A stretch of 64,000 bases of DNA from Campylobacter sp. LR291e (GTDB lineage: Bacteria; Campylobacterota; Campylobacteria; Campylobacterales; Campylobacteraceae), in assembly GCF_008633915.1 (NCBI RefSeq), contig NZ_VJNV01000032.1, positions 1-64,000 on the forward strand, given 5' to 3'. Positions 45,010 to 55,846 of the stretch are shown here, in pieces. Each line of letters starts with the position of its first letter. Position 1 is the stretch's first letter. The notes beneath the pieces were generated by a model. That model saw only the letters and a list, made by a program, of their open reading frames with translations. It was not told where the DNA came from and made no database searches. A program made the position numbers and the translations under genes.

Positions 45010-47561
45010 TTAAAGTCCTTTAAGTTTATTGTTATTTTTTAATACAAAGTCTTCAAATTCTCTTTCAAAATTATTATTATTTTTAACCTTAAAAAATGAT
45101 AGACCAAGCAATTTTAGTATTTTATCATCAAAGATATTATTAATAATTTTAAATTCCTTATTATTATTTTCTTTCATAAAATCTTCTTTCCATTTATCTT
45201 TTTCTTCATAAATTTCTCCCTTAACCTCTAATATACATTCAACACCAAAATCTTCACCATTTTTTTTCTTTTGCAAACAATATAAAATCAGGTTCAAAAC
45301 CTCTTGCTTTAACCACTTCTTTTCCTATATCAGCATAAAGTTTAAATTCTTTAAAACGTTCGTTTCTTAATACAAACCAAGTATCATAAACATCATCTAA
45401 TTCTTTTTTTTGTTTTCTATAGTCTAAAATTTTAGTTTCAAGCTCACTATCTTTTATAATTTTATTGCAATAAAGCCACTCATAATTTTTATTTACTATT
45501 TTTGTTTCTTTACTTATCAATATAGTTTGATTATCTTTAATCTCAAATTTATGTACTTTTAAATCTCCTATTTTATAATTGACCATTACCCTATCTTTGT
45601 TGTCTTTAAATTTGTTCAAAACTGCTTTTGCAAGTTCGAGTTTACCATTAGTTTTTAAGTGTTTTTTTTGATTTGTGTGAAATTGTATTATGTATGTTTT
45701 AAATTCTTTTATAAACTCTTCTTTGCTTTCAAAATTAAAATTCTTTTTAAGTTCGTTAAATTCAAGTTCTATTATATTCATAGCCTTTAAAAAAAATCTT
45801 TCTTCTATATTAAAATCTTCAATTTTTTAGGAAAGTAACTTTCATTACTTTTTGCTTTTTGAGATTTTAAAAACTGCTCACTTTCTAAAATTTTATCACC
45901 TATTAATGCTATTTTTTCATCTTTTAATATACTTTTTAATTTTTCTTTATTTGCCTTTCGTTCGCTACTTTTAAGCTCGTATTTTTTATTGTTTACAAAA
46001 TAAATTCTTTCATTTTTAATTTTTTCTTTTAAAGTAGGATTAATTTGTATTTTTATGTTCTTGCATATAATCTATCAAACCTTCTTGCCTAAGTTCGTTT
46101 TGAAGTTCGTTAATAAAAGCACTATCATTTGTGCTATGATAGCTTAGTTTTTCAAGACAAGCAAGTTCTTTTTCTGTGATAGCCACATTATCAAATTTTC
46201 TTTTAAATTTTTCATCAAAATTATCTATTAAAAAATGATAATACCTAGCACCCCTGCCTATAAGTTGGGCTTGCGAGATAGTATCTTTTGTACTATTATC
46301 AAGCCTTACTATATCAAAAAGATTTAGCACATCCAAACCCGCGTTTAGCTTGTTAACAGCAAAAATTATCCTTATAATTGTCTTTGTCTTCAAGGTTATT
46401 CAAAACATCTTGCCAAGGTTCATCTTTTTTATCCTCATTTACACTTATAATAACTTCTTTTTTAAATTTAAGCTGTATTCTTTCAACAAGCTTTAAAAGA
46501 TATTCATCCTTGAAACATTCTTTAAAAAATATATGACTTTTATTGAAAAGTTCTTCACTTGTAAAAAGATTATTGTTATTTAATGTATCATAAAAATTTT
46601 TTATATCATCTTCTTTTAAATTTGATACAAATTCCTCAAATTTAGCTTGATTTTCTTTTGATTTAGAAATGGTATTGCTTTTAAATAAAATTACAGGTTT
46701 TATATATTCTCTATTATATTTATGTAAAACTAATTCCCTATATAAACTAAGCAACATAGCCCCTAAAAAGCGTAAATTTATATTATCATTAGGATATTGT
46801 TCTATAAAAATGCGTTTAGAATAACCATCCTTGCAAAAATTCTTTAAATTATATTCAAAAATGAGTTTATCTTCGTATTTTTCTTGTACATTTTTATCAT
46901 TTGGTATAGTTGCACTAAATTCAAACATTTTATTTTCTTTATTGCTTTGAAAAGCTTGTGTTATAACGCTTTCCCAATTTTCTTTTAATTCTTTTTCTTT
47001 TTTATTTTTTACACCCTTTGTCCCAGCGTTTAAATGATGTGCCTCGTCCGCTAAATACAAATTCAAATTCTTTTAAATCATTAAAAGTTAAGCTATTTTC
47101 CTTAGGAATTTTATACAAAGAATGCAGGCTTTGTATAGTTGTAAAATAGATATTTATAGTCGAGTTATCGCTTTCTTGTAGATTAGAAATTTCATTTATT
47201 TTAACGATTTTATTATCTATCATAATCTTTTGTTTAAATAGGTATTTTGATGAAATTTGATTACAAAAATTATCCTTTGTTTTTTGTATAATAGGATTTG
47301 AATTTACAAAAAATACAAAATTTCTATATCCTTTTTTAAAACAATCAAGCATTAAAGCTACCATTATCAAGGTCTTTCCACTGCCCGTTGCCATATTAAA
47401 TAAAAGGTGATTTTTCTTAAAGCTTTCTCCATTTGTTAGATAGTATTTTAAGGCATTTGTTTGATATTCTCTTAAATCTTTGCTTAAATTATCTTTTATA
47501 TGTTTTGGAATTTCTAATTCTTCAAGGCCCTTAGTGCCAAATCTTTCTTTGAAATTTATCG
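45010..47561 (-). pseudogene. type III restriction enzyme (Res subunit), broken
   Basis: Read from high to low coordinates: LSKDLREYQTNALKYYLTNG, Walker A FNMATGSGKTLIMVALML, LYLADEAHHLNAGTKG (DEAH), SATIPND, then VNKLNAGLDVLNLFDIVRL and AQLIGRGARYY (helicase motif VI), and a C-terminal nuclease block EPDFILFAKEKKW with ECILEVKGE (PD-x-ExK). The parts lie in at least five frames, with breaks near 47050, 46390, 46040, 45800 and 45260. No start codon remains in the first frame. Clearly inactive. Confidence 0.85.
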
Positions 47562-49295
47562 TTTATCTTTTTTATAAACTCATCTATATCAAGGCTACAA
47601 TCTTCTATATCAGAATACAAAACATAATCCATATTTGTATCTAAAATTTTTCTTAAAATTTCTTTTTGCTTATCAAAGCTAAGTTTTTTAAATTCATCAT
47701 CATTAAGCCTTTTAATGTCTACTCTATAATCAATAAAAGCTCTTTGTTTTATCTCATTAAAAATTTGTTCTAACTCATCGTTATTTTTTGCATTGTCTAT
47801 TTTTTCCTTAAATTTAGCATTTAAAGGCATTAATTCACAATACAAAAACTCATCTCCACCATTAAAATTTAAAGCCTTGGAAACTCCACATTGTTCGCTT
47901 TGTACTACTTTTTTAAGCCTTCTTTTGTGATACTTTCAATATAATCCATTTGTTCAATGCCTATATATCTTTTTTTCATTTTATGGGCTACTGCTAAGGT
48001 AGTACCACTCCCTGCAAAAAAGTTCATTACTAGGTCGTTTTCTTGTGTTGAAATTTCGATTATTCTTTATTAAAAGGGCTTCGGGTTTTTGTCCTTTAAA
48101 ATTTACATTATTATTGTCTAAAACAGTTTCTTCATCAAGTGATACAGAGTTTTTTATTGCTACACTATTTAATTCATCCCATTTATTGCAATTCCAAGTA
48201 TCCTCTAAGGAGTATTTATCTCCACACATCTCATGATTAATTTGATAAAAAATTTTATTTATACTTATTTCATCTAATCCATAATTTTTAAATAATTTTA
48301 TATTTTCTTTAGATTGTGGTAAAATCTCTTTAAAATCTTTGTTTTATATATGAATTTTATTTAATTTGACACTATTATAATTTTTAGAATAAAGCAAAAT
48401 AGTATCATGGTTTCTTATAATCTTTTTCATGGTCTTATACCCAGATACAAAACCCATTCTCCAAATAATTTCTCGTTGAAAATTATCTCTGCCAAATATT
48501 TCATCCATTAAAACCTTTAAGTAATGAACTTCATTATAGTCCATATTTACAAAAATCACCCCATCATCTCTTAAAAATTCCCTTGCAATTTCTAAGCGAT
48601 TTTTCATAAAAGTTAGCCAAGTAGAATGCTTAAATTTATCATTATATTTAAAGCTGTCATTGCTTGTATTATAAGGAGGGTCAATGTATATTAATTTTAC
48701 TTGTTTAGCAAATTTAGCTTTCAAAGAATGTAAGGCTAAAAGGTTATTGCCTTTTATGAGTAAATTTAAAAAATTATTGTTTTCAAAGCTATTTAAGATT
48801 TCTTTAAGTTTGTTTGTATTTTCTCTCTCTTCATTATTAGAATCTTTGTTAATCAATTCAAAATTATAAAAGACCTTAGAACTTAGCAAAACATCAATTT
48901 TTGCGATTATATCATTGAAAAAAATTTCAGTATATTTTTTATCTTTTTCATCCTTGCTTTGAGAACCCTTTAAAACGCAATCCTTATAAGCAAAATTTAG
49001 AATAACTCTTGAATCTTGCTTAATGTAGCTATCTTTTTTAGTCCTAAGTCCTATTTTATTTAATATAGCTAGTATAGCTTTCATTTAAGCTTTTACTAGC
49101 TATAAAGCTTAGGAATTTTTCTTTTTCAAAAATGAAAGTATTAATGTTTTTAAAGAATTCCTTTTTATATTTATCTTTAAATTGTGATTTTTCAAGTAAA
49201 AAATCAAATAATCTTTCATCATTATCTAAAACATAATTTTCAATGCCCCTAAGCGTTTTAAATTCTTTTTATAAATCATCTAATAATGATTTCAT
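47531..49295 (-). pseudogene. type III DNA methyltransferase (Mod subunit), broken
   Basis: From the ATG at 49295 the frame meets TAA at codon 9, then a shift near 49080 joins the open stretch 48344-49084, with VKLIYIDPPYNTSNDSFKY (motif IV) and FVNMDYNEVHYLKVLMDEIF. After further shifts come EDTWNCNKWDELNSV, KGQKPEALL, then MNFFAGSGTTLAVAHKM (motif I) and the type III tail FDKQKEILRKILDTNMDYV. At least four frameshifts and one stop. Its end overlaps the Res remnant. Confidence 0.85.
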
Positions 49296-49304
49296 TTTTT
49301 CCCT

Positions 49305-49904
49305 TTAAATAAACTCTACCACTTCATCAAAATCAAAACGCATTTTAGCTGGAATTTTCTCATCATTGCTTATTCCAAGGGCTATCATTAAGCTACTTTG
49401 CATCTCATTTACATTTAATTTTAAATAAGAATCAAGTTTAGCCTTATCAAAGCCTCCAATGGTACAAGTTGCGATATTTAAGGCATTTGCAGCGTATAAT
49501 ATACTAGCTAGTGCGATATGGGCTTGTTCTCTTGCATAATTTATTTTTTCAAAGGCGTTCATATTTTCTAAAAAAGGCTTATAAAGCTTTAAACGAGTGT
49601 TAATATCTTCTTCACTCATCTTTCTTTGTCTTAGCCTTTTTTCAAAATATTTAGCAAAATCAAGCCTTGAAACTATGATAATAACAGCACTTGCCTTTGC
49701 AACGTGGGCTTGTCCATTTGCAATAACGCTTAATTCTTTAAGCTTATTGATATCTTGTACCACTATAAATTTCCAAGGTTCTAAGCCTAATGAACTAGGA
49801 CTAAGCCTTGCTACTTCTAAAATTTGATTCAAGCTTTCTTTACTTATCTTTTCATCCTTAAAATTCCTACAAGAATATCTTGTTTTAAAAATATCTAAAC
49901 TCAT
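49305..49904 (-). CDS. NAD(P)H nitroreductase-family flavoprotein, copy 1
   Basis: FMN-dependent nitroreductase fold, 199 residues: the FMN-binding start FKTRYSCRNFKDEKIS, SPSSLGLEPWKFIVV, and TIGGFDKAKLDSYL. It is most like the NfsB/RdxA group that reduces nitro compounds and quinones. It overlaps the second copy by 4 nt (ATGA), so both are cotranscribed. Substrate unknown. About half of the residues match copy 2 in the same places, so the pair arose by duplication. Confidence 0.9.
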   Translation of the reverse strand: MSLDIFKTRYSCRNFKDEKISKESLNQILEVARLSPSSLGLEPWKFIVVQDINKLKELSVIANGQAHVAKASAVIIIVSRLDFAKYFEKRLRQRKMSEEDINTRLKLYKPFLENMNAFEKINYAREQAHIALASILYAANALNIATCTIGGFDKAKLDSYLKLNVNEMQSSLMIALGISNDEKIPAKMRFDFDEVVEFI

Positions 49905-50512
49905 ATAAACTCCACTACATCTTTATAATCTAAACGCACTTTTGCGTACTTTGGCTCGTTTTTCTTATAACCAAGCGACAATATAACTGCTGTTTGAAAT
50001 GGGTATTTTAAATTTAAAAACTCATCAACTGCCTTTTTATCAAATCCTCCTATCATACAAGAATCAATGCCTTTATTCATAGCTGCTAAGCTCATTTGCA
50101 TAAGAGCTAAGTAGCATTGAAGTTGAGAAAAATGAAAAAGTTCTTTTTCATCCATTAAATCCGTATCATGTGTGTAAATTTTTAACACCCTTTGAAAATT
50201 TTCTTCGCTACTTCCTGTAAAACGGCGAATTTGACTTTGAGCGAATTCATCCTTGCTTTGTAAATCAGTTCTGGCTAGGATAATGATATTATGACTTGCA
50301 GTAGCGACATTTTCTTGATTTTGACAACATTTGCTAAGGGCCTTGTTTTTTTCACTATCTTCAATGACTAAAAATTTCCAAGGTTCAAAACCGTGAGAAC
50401 TAGGGCTCAAAACTCCACTTTTTAAGATAAATTTTAAATCCTTTTGTGAAATTTTTCTATCATCAAAAAGCTTACAAGCATGCCGTAGTTTTAACATTTT
50501 TTTAAATTTCAT
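49901..50512 (-). CDS. NAD(P)H nitroreductase-family flavoprotein, copy 2
   Basis: 203 residues with the same layout: LKLRHACKLFDDRKISQKDL, LSPSSHGFEPWKFLVIED, and SCMIGGFDKKAVDEFLNLKYP, then a YKNEPKYAKVRLD tail. The RHACKLF start resembles the RdxA/FrxA-type enzymes that activate metronidazole in Helicobacter; this is a family inference. It is the first gene of the pair, with TATAAT on the minus strand at 50536-50541 and a 14-bp tandem repeat over the promoter. Confidence 0.9.
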   Translation of the reverse strand: MKFKKMLKLRHACKLFDDRKISQKDLKFILKSGVLSPSSHGFEPWKFLVIEDSEKNKALSKCCQNQENVATASHNIIILARTDLQSKDEFAQSQIRRFTGSSEENFQRVLKIYTHDTDLMDEKELFHFSQLQCYLALMQMSLAAMNKGIDSCMIGGFDKKAVDEFLNLKYPFQTAVILSLGYKKNEPKYAKVRLDYKDVVEFI

Positions 50513-50535
50513 ACTTTCTCCTTTGTAATTTTAAA

Positions 50536-50568
50536 ATTATAATCAAAAATAATAAATCAAAAATAATA
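50536..50568 (-). promoter_or_regulatory. nitroreductase promoter with 14-bp tandem repeat
   Basis: TATAAT on the minus strand at 50536-50541 sits about 24 nt before the nitroreductase start. Two perfect 14-bp direct repeats (50541-50554 and 50555-50568, unit AATCAAAAATAATA) lie right upstream of it, where a regulator or UP element would act. No family of regulator can be named. Confidence 0.45.
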
Positions 50569-50601
50569 AATATTTTTTATTGTATTTTTACGAAAAAAAA
50601 A

Positions 50602-50607
50602 TATAAT
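50602..50607 (+). promoter_or_regulatory. -10 box of panBCD
   Basis: TATAAT about 30 nt before the panB start, divergent from the nitroreductase promoter in the same 125-nt gap. CAAGGAAAG follows as ribosome-binding site. Confidence 0.6.
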
Positions 50608-50637
50608 TATGAAATTTTAAATTTTCAAGGAAAGTAA

Positions 50638-51465
50638 ATGAAACATACAATCCTAACCTTGCAAAAGCAAAAAGAAGATAATAATAAAATCGTTATGGTC
50701 GCTGCTTATGATTATTTTAGTGCTAAGGCCCTAGATACTGCCGGGGTAGAAATGATTTTAGTTGGTGATTCCTTAGCTATGGCTATGCTAGGTTATGAAG
50801 ATACATTAAGTATTAGCGTTGATGAAATGCTAGTTTTTACAAGGGCAGTTACAAGGGGTGCAAAAGATGCCTTTGTCGTGGCTGATATGCCCTTTATGTC
50901 TTATCAAGGCTCACAAAAAAACGCCTTAAAAAATGCTACTAAATTTATAAAAAAAGGTAGGGCAAATGGCGTTAAAATAGAAGGTGGGGCTGAAATGGCA
51001 AAAACTATTAAATTACTAAGTGAAGCAGGAATTCCGGTTATAGCACACATTGGTTTAATGCCTCAAAACATAAATAACACGGGTGGCTACAAGGTACAAG
51101 GAAAAACCATGCAAAGTGCACAAAAAATTTTAGATGATGCAAGGACTTTACAAGATGCAGGGGCTTTTATGGTCTTAGTAGAATGCGTACCATTAAAACT
51201 TATGCAAAAAATAACCCATTCTTTAAGCGTGCCAACTATAGGAATAGGGGCTGGAAAGTACGCTGATGGACAGGTTTTAGTATGGCATGATTTACTTGGC
51301 ATTAATACAAATTTTAAGCCTAAATTTGTAAAAAATTATGCAAATTTAAATGAAGATTATCAAGTAGCTTTAAAAGCTTATATAGATGAGGTTAAAAGTG
51401 GGGTTTTTCCTGATGAAAATTTTAGTTTTAATATAAATGATGAGTGGTTAGATAGGCTTTATTAA
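50638..51465 (+). CDS. panB: ketopantoate hydroxymethyltransferase
   Basis: Adds a hydroxymethyl group to 2-oxoisovalerate in pantothenate synthesis. The barrel motifs are clear: [56 protein letters not shown], and ECVP plus [22 protein letters not shown]. The 275 residues are normal. First gene of panB-panC-panD, with 9 nt to panC. Confidence 0.96.
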   Translation: MKHTILTLQKQKEDNNKIVMVAAYDYFSAKALDTAGVEMILVGDSLAMAMLGYEDTLSISVDEMLVFTRAVTRGAKDAFVVADMPFMSYQGSQKNALKNATKFIKKGRANGVKIEGGAEMAKTIKLLSEAGIPVIAHIGLMPQNINNTGGYKVQGKTMQSAQKILDDARTLQDAGAFMVLVECVPLKLMQKITHSLSVPTIGIGAGKYADGQVLVWHDLLGINTNFKPKFVKNYANLNEDYQVALKAYIDEVKSGVFPDENFSFNINDEWLDRLY

Positions 51466-51474
51466 GGTTTAAAA

Positions 51475-52326
51475 ATGCAAGTTATTAATGAAATTTCAAA
51501 AATGAAAGAATGTATTAGCCAGTGGAAAAAACAAGGCTTTAGTATAGGTTTTGTGCCTACTATGGGCTATCTACATGAAGGGCATTTAAGTTTAGTTAGG
51601 GCAGGTCAAAAAAATTATAAGTTAGTTTTAAGCATTTTTGTTAATCCTATGCAATTTGGGGTTAATGAAGATTTAGCTAAGTATCCAAGAAATTTAGAAA
51701 AAGATACAAAACTTTGCGAAGAAAACGGCGTGGACATTCTTTTCATACCAAATGAAAAAGATATGTATCCAAGTGATTTTTCTAGCTTTGTTGATATTAA
51801 TTCAAGCCTTACAAATTCACTTTGTGGCACAAGCCGGCCGGGGCATTTTAGAGGGGTTTGTACTATTTTAACTAAGCTTTTTAATATAATAGAACCTAAT
51901 ATTGCTTATTTTGGACAAAAGGACGCCCAGCAATGTGCAGTGGTTAAGCAACTTGTTAAGGATTTAAATTTAAATGTGAAAATTGAAGTTTGCCCTATAG
52001 TTAGAGAAAGTGATAATCTAGCTAAAAGTTCGCGCAATGTGTATTTAAATGATAGCGAAAGAAAGGCAGCGACAATTTTATCAAAGGCGATTTTTTTAGG
52101 GCAAAATTTAGTTTTAAAGGGTGAAAGAAATACAAAAATAATTAAAAATGCTATGCAAAAAGAATTAGAAAAAGAAAATTTAGCTAAGATTGATTATATA
52201 AGCTTAGTTGACCCTGATGCCATGCAAGAATTTGATTTTATACAGGATAAAATTTTAGGGGCGATTGCAGTTTATATAGGCAAAACAAGATTAATTGATA
52301 ATTTTTTATTAAGGGATTTAAAATGA
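51475..52326 (+). CDS. panC: pantothenate synthetase
   Basis: Joins pantoate and beta-alanine using ATP. The HxGH-like VPTMGYLHEGHLSLVR, FVNPMQFGVNEDLAKYPR, GHFRGVCTILTKLFN, FGQKDAQQ and SSRNVYL motifs are all present in 283 residues. It overlaps panD by 4 nt, so panD translation is probably coupled to it. Confidence 0.96.
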   Translation: MQVINEISKMKECISQWKKQGFSIGFVPTMGYLHEGHLSLVRAGQKNYKLVLSIFVNPMQFGVNEDLAKYPRNLEKDTKLCEENGVDILFIPNEKDMYPSDFSSFVDINSSLTNSLCGTSRPGHFRGVCTILTKLFNIIEPNIAYFGQKDAQQCAVVKQLVKDLNLNVKIEVCPIVRESDNLAKSSRNVYLNDSERKAATILSKAIFLGQNLVLKGERNTKIIKNAMQKELEKENLAKIDYISLVDPDAMQEFDFIQDKILGAIAVYIGKTRLIDNFLLRDLK

Positions 52327-52715
52327 TGATAAATATGTTAAGGGCTAAAATTCATCGTGCTGTTGTAAAGGAGGCCAAGCTTGATTATGTGGGAAGTATA
52401 AGCATAGATGAAAGGCTTTTAAAGGCAAGTGGAATTTTAGAATATGAAAAGGTTCAAGTTGTAAACATTAACACAGGGGCTCGTTTTGAAACCTATACCA
52501 TAGCTACAAATGAAGAGGGCATGATTTGCTTAAATGGGGCAGCTGCTAGGCTAGTTCAAAACAATGATAAGGTTATAATTATGGCCTATGCAAATTTAAG
52601 CATAGAAGAGGCAAGTAATTTTAAACCAAGGGTTGTAATAGTTGATGAAAATAATAAGCCTTATCAAATTTCAAACTATGAAAAACATGGCAAAATATTT
52701 GAAATTTACAATTAA
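52323..52715 (+). CDS. panD: aspartate 1-decarboxylase
   Basis: Makes beta-alanine from aspartate, the other substrate of PanC. The pyruvoyl enzyme is made by self-cleavage at the Gly-Ser in LDYVGSISIDERLL; RFETYTI and LNGAAARL complete the active site. The 130 residues include the ATG overlapping the panC stop (ATGATGA); the second ATG one codon later is also possible. Confidence 0.95.
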   Translation: MMINMLRAKIHRAVVKEAKLDYVGSISIDERLLKASGILEYEKVQVVNINTGARFETYTIATNEEGMICLNGAAARLVQNNDKVIIMAYANLSIEEASNFKPRVVIVDENNKPYQISNYEKHGKIFEIYN

Positions 52716-52717
52716 TT

Positions 52718-52723
52718 TATAAT
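52718..52723 (+). promoter_or_regulatory. possible -10 box of the macAB operon
   Basis: TATAAT at 52718-52723, with TACAAT at 52731-52736 as an alternative, in the 50-nt gap before the macA start. Either would give a short leader. Confidence 0.35.
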
Positions 52724-52765
52724 AATACTATACAATAACGCACAAATTTAAGTTTAAGGTTTTTA

Positions 52766-53920
52766 ATGAAAAAGAAAATTTTATTTATTTTATTAGCTTG
52801 TATTTTGATAATAGTTATTTATTTTTTATTCTTTAAAAAGGATGCACAAGGTGAAATTAAGGTCCAAGAATTAGGAAAATCAAATATAGAAGAAGTAATT
52901 CAAGCAGTTGGCGAGGTCTATGCTAAAGAACAAGTTGACGTTGGTGCACAAGTTAGTGGACAAATCATAAAACTTTATGTAGATATAGGTGATAAGGTAA
53001 AGCAAGGAGATTTAATAGCCCAAATTGATAAGGATAAACAACAAAATGAACTTGACATTACAAAGGCCCAGCTTGAAAGTGCAAAGGCAAATTTAGAAAG
53101 TAAAAAAGTAGCCTTTGAAATAGCCTCAAAACAATACGAAAGAGAAAAAAAGCTTTTTGCAGCCAAGGCTACCTCGCTTGAAAGCTTAGAAACTTTAAAA
53201 AATTCTTATTATGAATTAAAGGCAAATGTGGCTGAGTTAAATGCCCAAGTAGTACAATATGAAATCACCTTAAAAAACGCTCAAAAAGATTTAGGATATA
53301 CCACTATCACCGCACCCATTGATGGAGTTATCATAAATGTAGCAGTTGATGAGGGACAAACTGTTAATGCTAGTCAAAACACGCCAACCATTGTTAGAAT
53401 AGCAAATTTAGATATTATGGAAGTAAAAATGGAGATTGCAGAAGCAGATGTTGGTAAGATTAAAATAGGGGACGTGGTAAATTTCTCACTTTTAAGCGAT
53501 CCTGATACAAAATACGAAGCAAACATAGCTTCAATAGACCCAGCAAATACAGAAGTAAGTGATTCTACTTCTTCTACAAGTTCTTCAAGTTCAAGTTCTA
53601 GCTCATCTTCAACAGCAATTTATTACTATGCAAATTTTTTCGTACAAAACAATGATAATTTTTTACGCATAGGAATGAGTTTAGAAAATGAAATAGTAGT
53701 AAATAGCGTTAAAGATATTCTAGCTGTGCCTACTTATTTGATAAAAAATGATAGGGGTGGCTATTATGTTGATATTTTAGAAAATGGGGTAAGGACTAAA
53801 AAATATGTTACCCTTGGGGCAAAAGATTCTTTAAATACTCAAATTTTAGAGGGGTTAAATGAGGGCGATAAGCTTATAATGTCCCTTGACGTAAGTGTGT
53901 CAAAACCTAGGGTAAGATAA
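52766..53920 (+). CDS. macA: MacA-like periplasmic adaptor
   Basis: Membrane fusion protein linking MacB to an outer-membrane channel. It has one N-terminal helix (5-23), a lipoyl-like half ([24 protein letters not shown]), a long coiled-coil hairpin (about 90-175), the second half [15 protein letters not shown], and a beta-barrel. Residues 266-282 are a Ser/Thr/Asp-rich stretch with an 11-Ser run, in the place of a loop in the barrel. The 384 residues are normal. It is directly joined to macB (shared base: stop then ATG). Confidence 0.92.
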   Translation: MKKKILFILLACILIIVIYFLFFKKDAQGEIKVQELGKSNIEEVIQAVGEVYAKEQVDVGAQVSGQIIKLYVDIGDKVKQGDLIAQIDKDKQQNELDITKAQLESAKANLESKKVAFEIASKQYEREKKLFAAKATSLESLETLKNSYYELKANVAELNAQVVQYEITLKNAQKDLGYTTITAPIDGVIINVAVDEGQTVNASQNTPTIVRIANLDIMEVKMEIAEADVGKIKIGDVVNFSLLSDPDTKYEANIASIDPANTEVSDSTSSTSSSSSSSSSSSTAIYYYANFFVQNNDNFLRIGMSLENEIVVNSVKDILAVPTYLIKNDRGGYYVDILENGVRTKKYVTLGAKDSLNTQILEGLNEGDKLIMSLDVSVSKPRVR

Positions 53921-55845
53921 TGATTCATTTAAAAGATATAAATAAAACCATAGGTCAAACAGCTATTTTAAGGGATATAAATTTACACATAGAAAAGGGT
54001 GAATTTGTAGCCATTATAGGACAAAGTGGAAGTGGAAAAACCACGCTTTTAAATATAATAGGCACCCTTGATGAGCCAAGTTCGGGCAGTTTTATTTTTG
54101 ATAAATATGAAGTTACCACGCTTAGCAAAGATGATAAAGCAAGGCTTAGACGCGAAAAAATAGGCTTTATCTTTCAAAGATACAATCTTTTAAGCTTACT
54201 TAGTGCAAATGACAATGTATCCTTGCCTGCTGTTTATGCAGGAAAATCTACTTATGAGCGAGATGAAAGGGCTAAAAAGCTTTTAAATGACTTAGAATTA
54301 AACAATAAATATCTTTCAAAGCCAAATGAATTAAGCGGAGGTCAACAACAAAGGGTTAGTATAGCTAGGGCGTTAATGAATGGTGGCGAACTTATCTTAG
54401 CAGACGAACCAACCGGTGCACTTGATAGTAAAAGTGGTATTATGGTGCTTGAAATTTTAAAAGAGTTAAATGATGAAGGTCATACCATTGTTTTAGTAAC
54501 TCACGACCCACAAATTGCTAGTAGGGCAAAAAGAATCATAGAGATAAAGGATGGTAGAATTTTAAGCGATAGCAAGGGTGGTGAGTTAAAACAAAGACCT
54601 CAAGTTAAAAAAATGCCAATTGAAAAAAAGACTTTTTTATTGCTTAAAAATCAAGCTTTTGAATGCCTTAAAATTGCTTATTCTTCAATCATTGCTCATA
54701 AAATGCGTTCTTTGCTTACCATGCTTGGAATCATTATAGGGATTGCTTCTGTTGTATGCGTCGTAGCCCTTGGACTTGGTTCTCAAGAAAAGGTATTAGC
54801 CTCTATTGCAAGGCTTGGTACAAATACCATTGAGGTAAAAACAGGCCGTGGTTTTGGTGATACACGTTCAGATACAAAAAGGCTAAATTTAAGCGACTTA
54901 ACCACGCTTCGTTCCTTACCTTACCTTGATGCAGTAGAAGCAACGGTTAGTTCAAGTGGCATAGTAACCTATAAAGAATTATCCTTAAATGCTAGTGGGC
55001 AAGGTGTTGGGATAAATGAATTTAGTATTAAGGGCTATACCTTTAGTGCAGGGCAATCTTTTTCTGAAAATGATTTAAAAACGAGTGCAAATGTAGCTGT
55101 GATTGATTATAACGCACATCAAAATTTATTTGCAAATGTAAATGCTAGGGATATTTTAGATAAAAATATTATCTTTTCTGGCAAGTCTTTTAGAATTATT
55201 GGCGTTTTGGAAAAAAATACTCAAAGAATGTTTGATGATAGCACGGTTCGCGTTTACATGCCTTATACTACTATGATGAATAAAATCACTGGTTCAAGCG
55301 AGTTAAAAGATATAAATACTAAGATAAAGGATGATGCAGACCCTATTTTAGCAGAACAAGCTATTATTAGAATTTTAGAGATTAAAAGAGGACAAAAGGA
55401 TTTTTTTACTATAAATTCAAATAGCATAAAACAAGCTGTTGAAGAAAATCAACAAACCCTAACCTTAATGATTACTTGTATAGCTATTATTTCTTTGATT
55501 GTCGGTGGAATAGGGGTTATGAATATTATGCTAGTATCAGTTAGCGAAAGGACTAGAGAGATTGGAATTCGCATGGCTATAGGGGCTAGAAAAGAAGATA
55601 TTTTAATGCAATTTTTAATTGAGGCTGTTATGATTTGTGCTATAGGGGCAATTTTAGGCGTTATTTTATCAATAGGCGTTGTTTTTGCCTTTAATACCTT
55701 TAGCGAAAATTTCCCTATGATTTTATCAGCTACCTCTGTTATAATAGGGCTTTTAAGCTCCGTATTTATAGGCGTTATTTTTGGTTTTTTCCCTGCTAAA
55801 AATGCAGCAAATTTAAATCCAATAAGTGCCTTATCAAAGGAATAA
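53920..55845 (+). CDS. macB: MacB-like ABC transporter, ATPase fused to permease
   Basis: N-terminal ATPase: Walker [16 protein letters not shown], the signature [15 protein letters not shown] and Walker [12 protein letters not shown]. After residue 230 come a membrane helix ([22 protein letters not shown]), a large periplasmic domain, and three C-terminal helices with [20 protein letters not shown]. The 641 residues fit MacB, which drives export of macrolides, toxins or lipid-like molecules from the periplasm. Real substrates here are unknown. Confidence 0.94.
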   Translation: MIHLKDINKTIGQTAILRDINLHIEKGEFVAIIGQSGSGKTTLLNIIGTLDEPSSGSFIFDKYEVTTLSKDDKARLRREKIGFIFQRYNLLSLLSANDNVSLPAVYAGKSTYERDERAKKLLNDLELNNKYLSKPNELSGGQQQRVSIARALMNGGELILADEPTGALDSKSGIMVLEILKELNDEGHTIVLVTHDPQIASRAKRIIEIKDGRILSDSKGGELKQRPQVKKMPIEKKTFLLLKNQAFECLKIAYSSIIAHKMRSLLTMLGIIIGIASVVCVVALGLGSQEKVLASIARLGTNTIEVKTGRGFGDTRSDTKRLNLSDLTTLRSLPYLDAVEATVSSSGIVTYKELSLNASGQGVGINEFSIKGYTFSAGQSFSENDLKTSANVAVIDYNAHQNLFANVNARDILDKNIIFSGKSFRIIGVLEKNTQRMFDDSTVRVYMPYTTMMNKITGSSELKDINTKIKDDADPILAEQAIIRILEIKRGQKDFFTINSNSIKQAVEENQQTLTLMITCIAIISLIVGGIGVMNIMLVSVSERTREIGIRMAIGARKEDILMQFLIEAVMICAIGAILGVILSIGVVFAFNTFSENFPMILSATSVIIGLLSSVFIGVIFGFFPAKNAANLNPISALSKE

Positions 55846-55846
55846 T

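Noticed and set aside
45029-45211. Plus-strand ORF next to thiF
   Set aside because: Antisense to the Res remnant and rich in low-complexity Ser/Leu/Phe.
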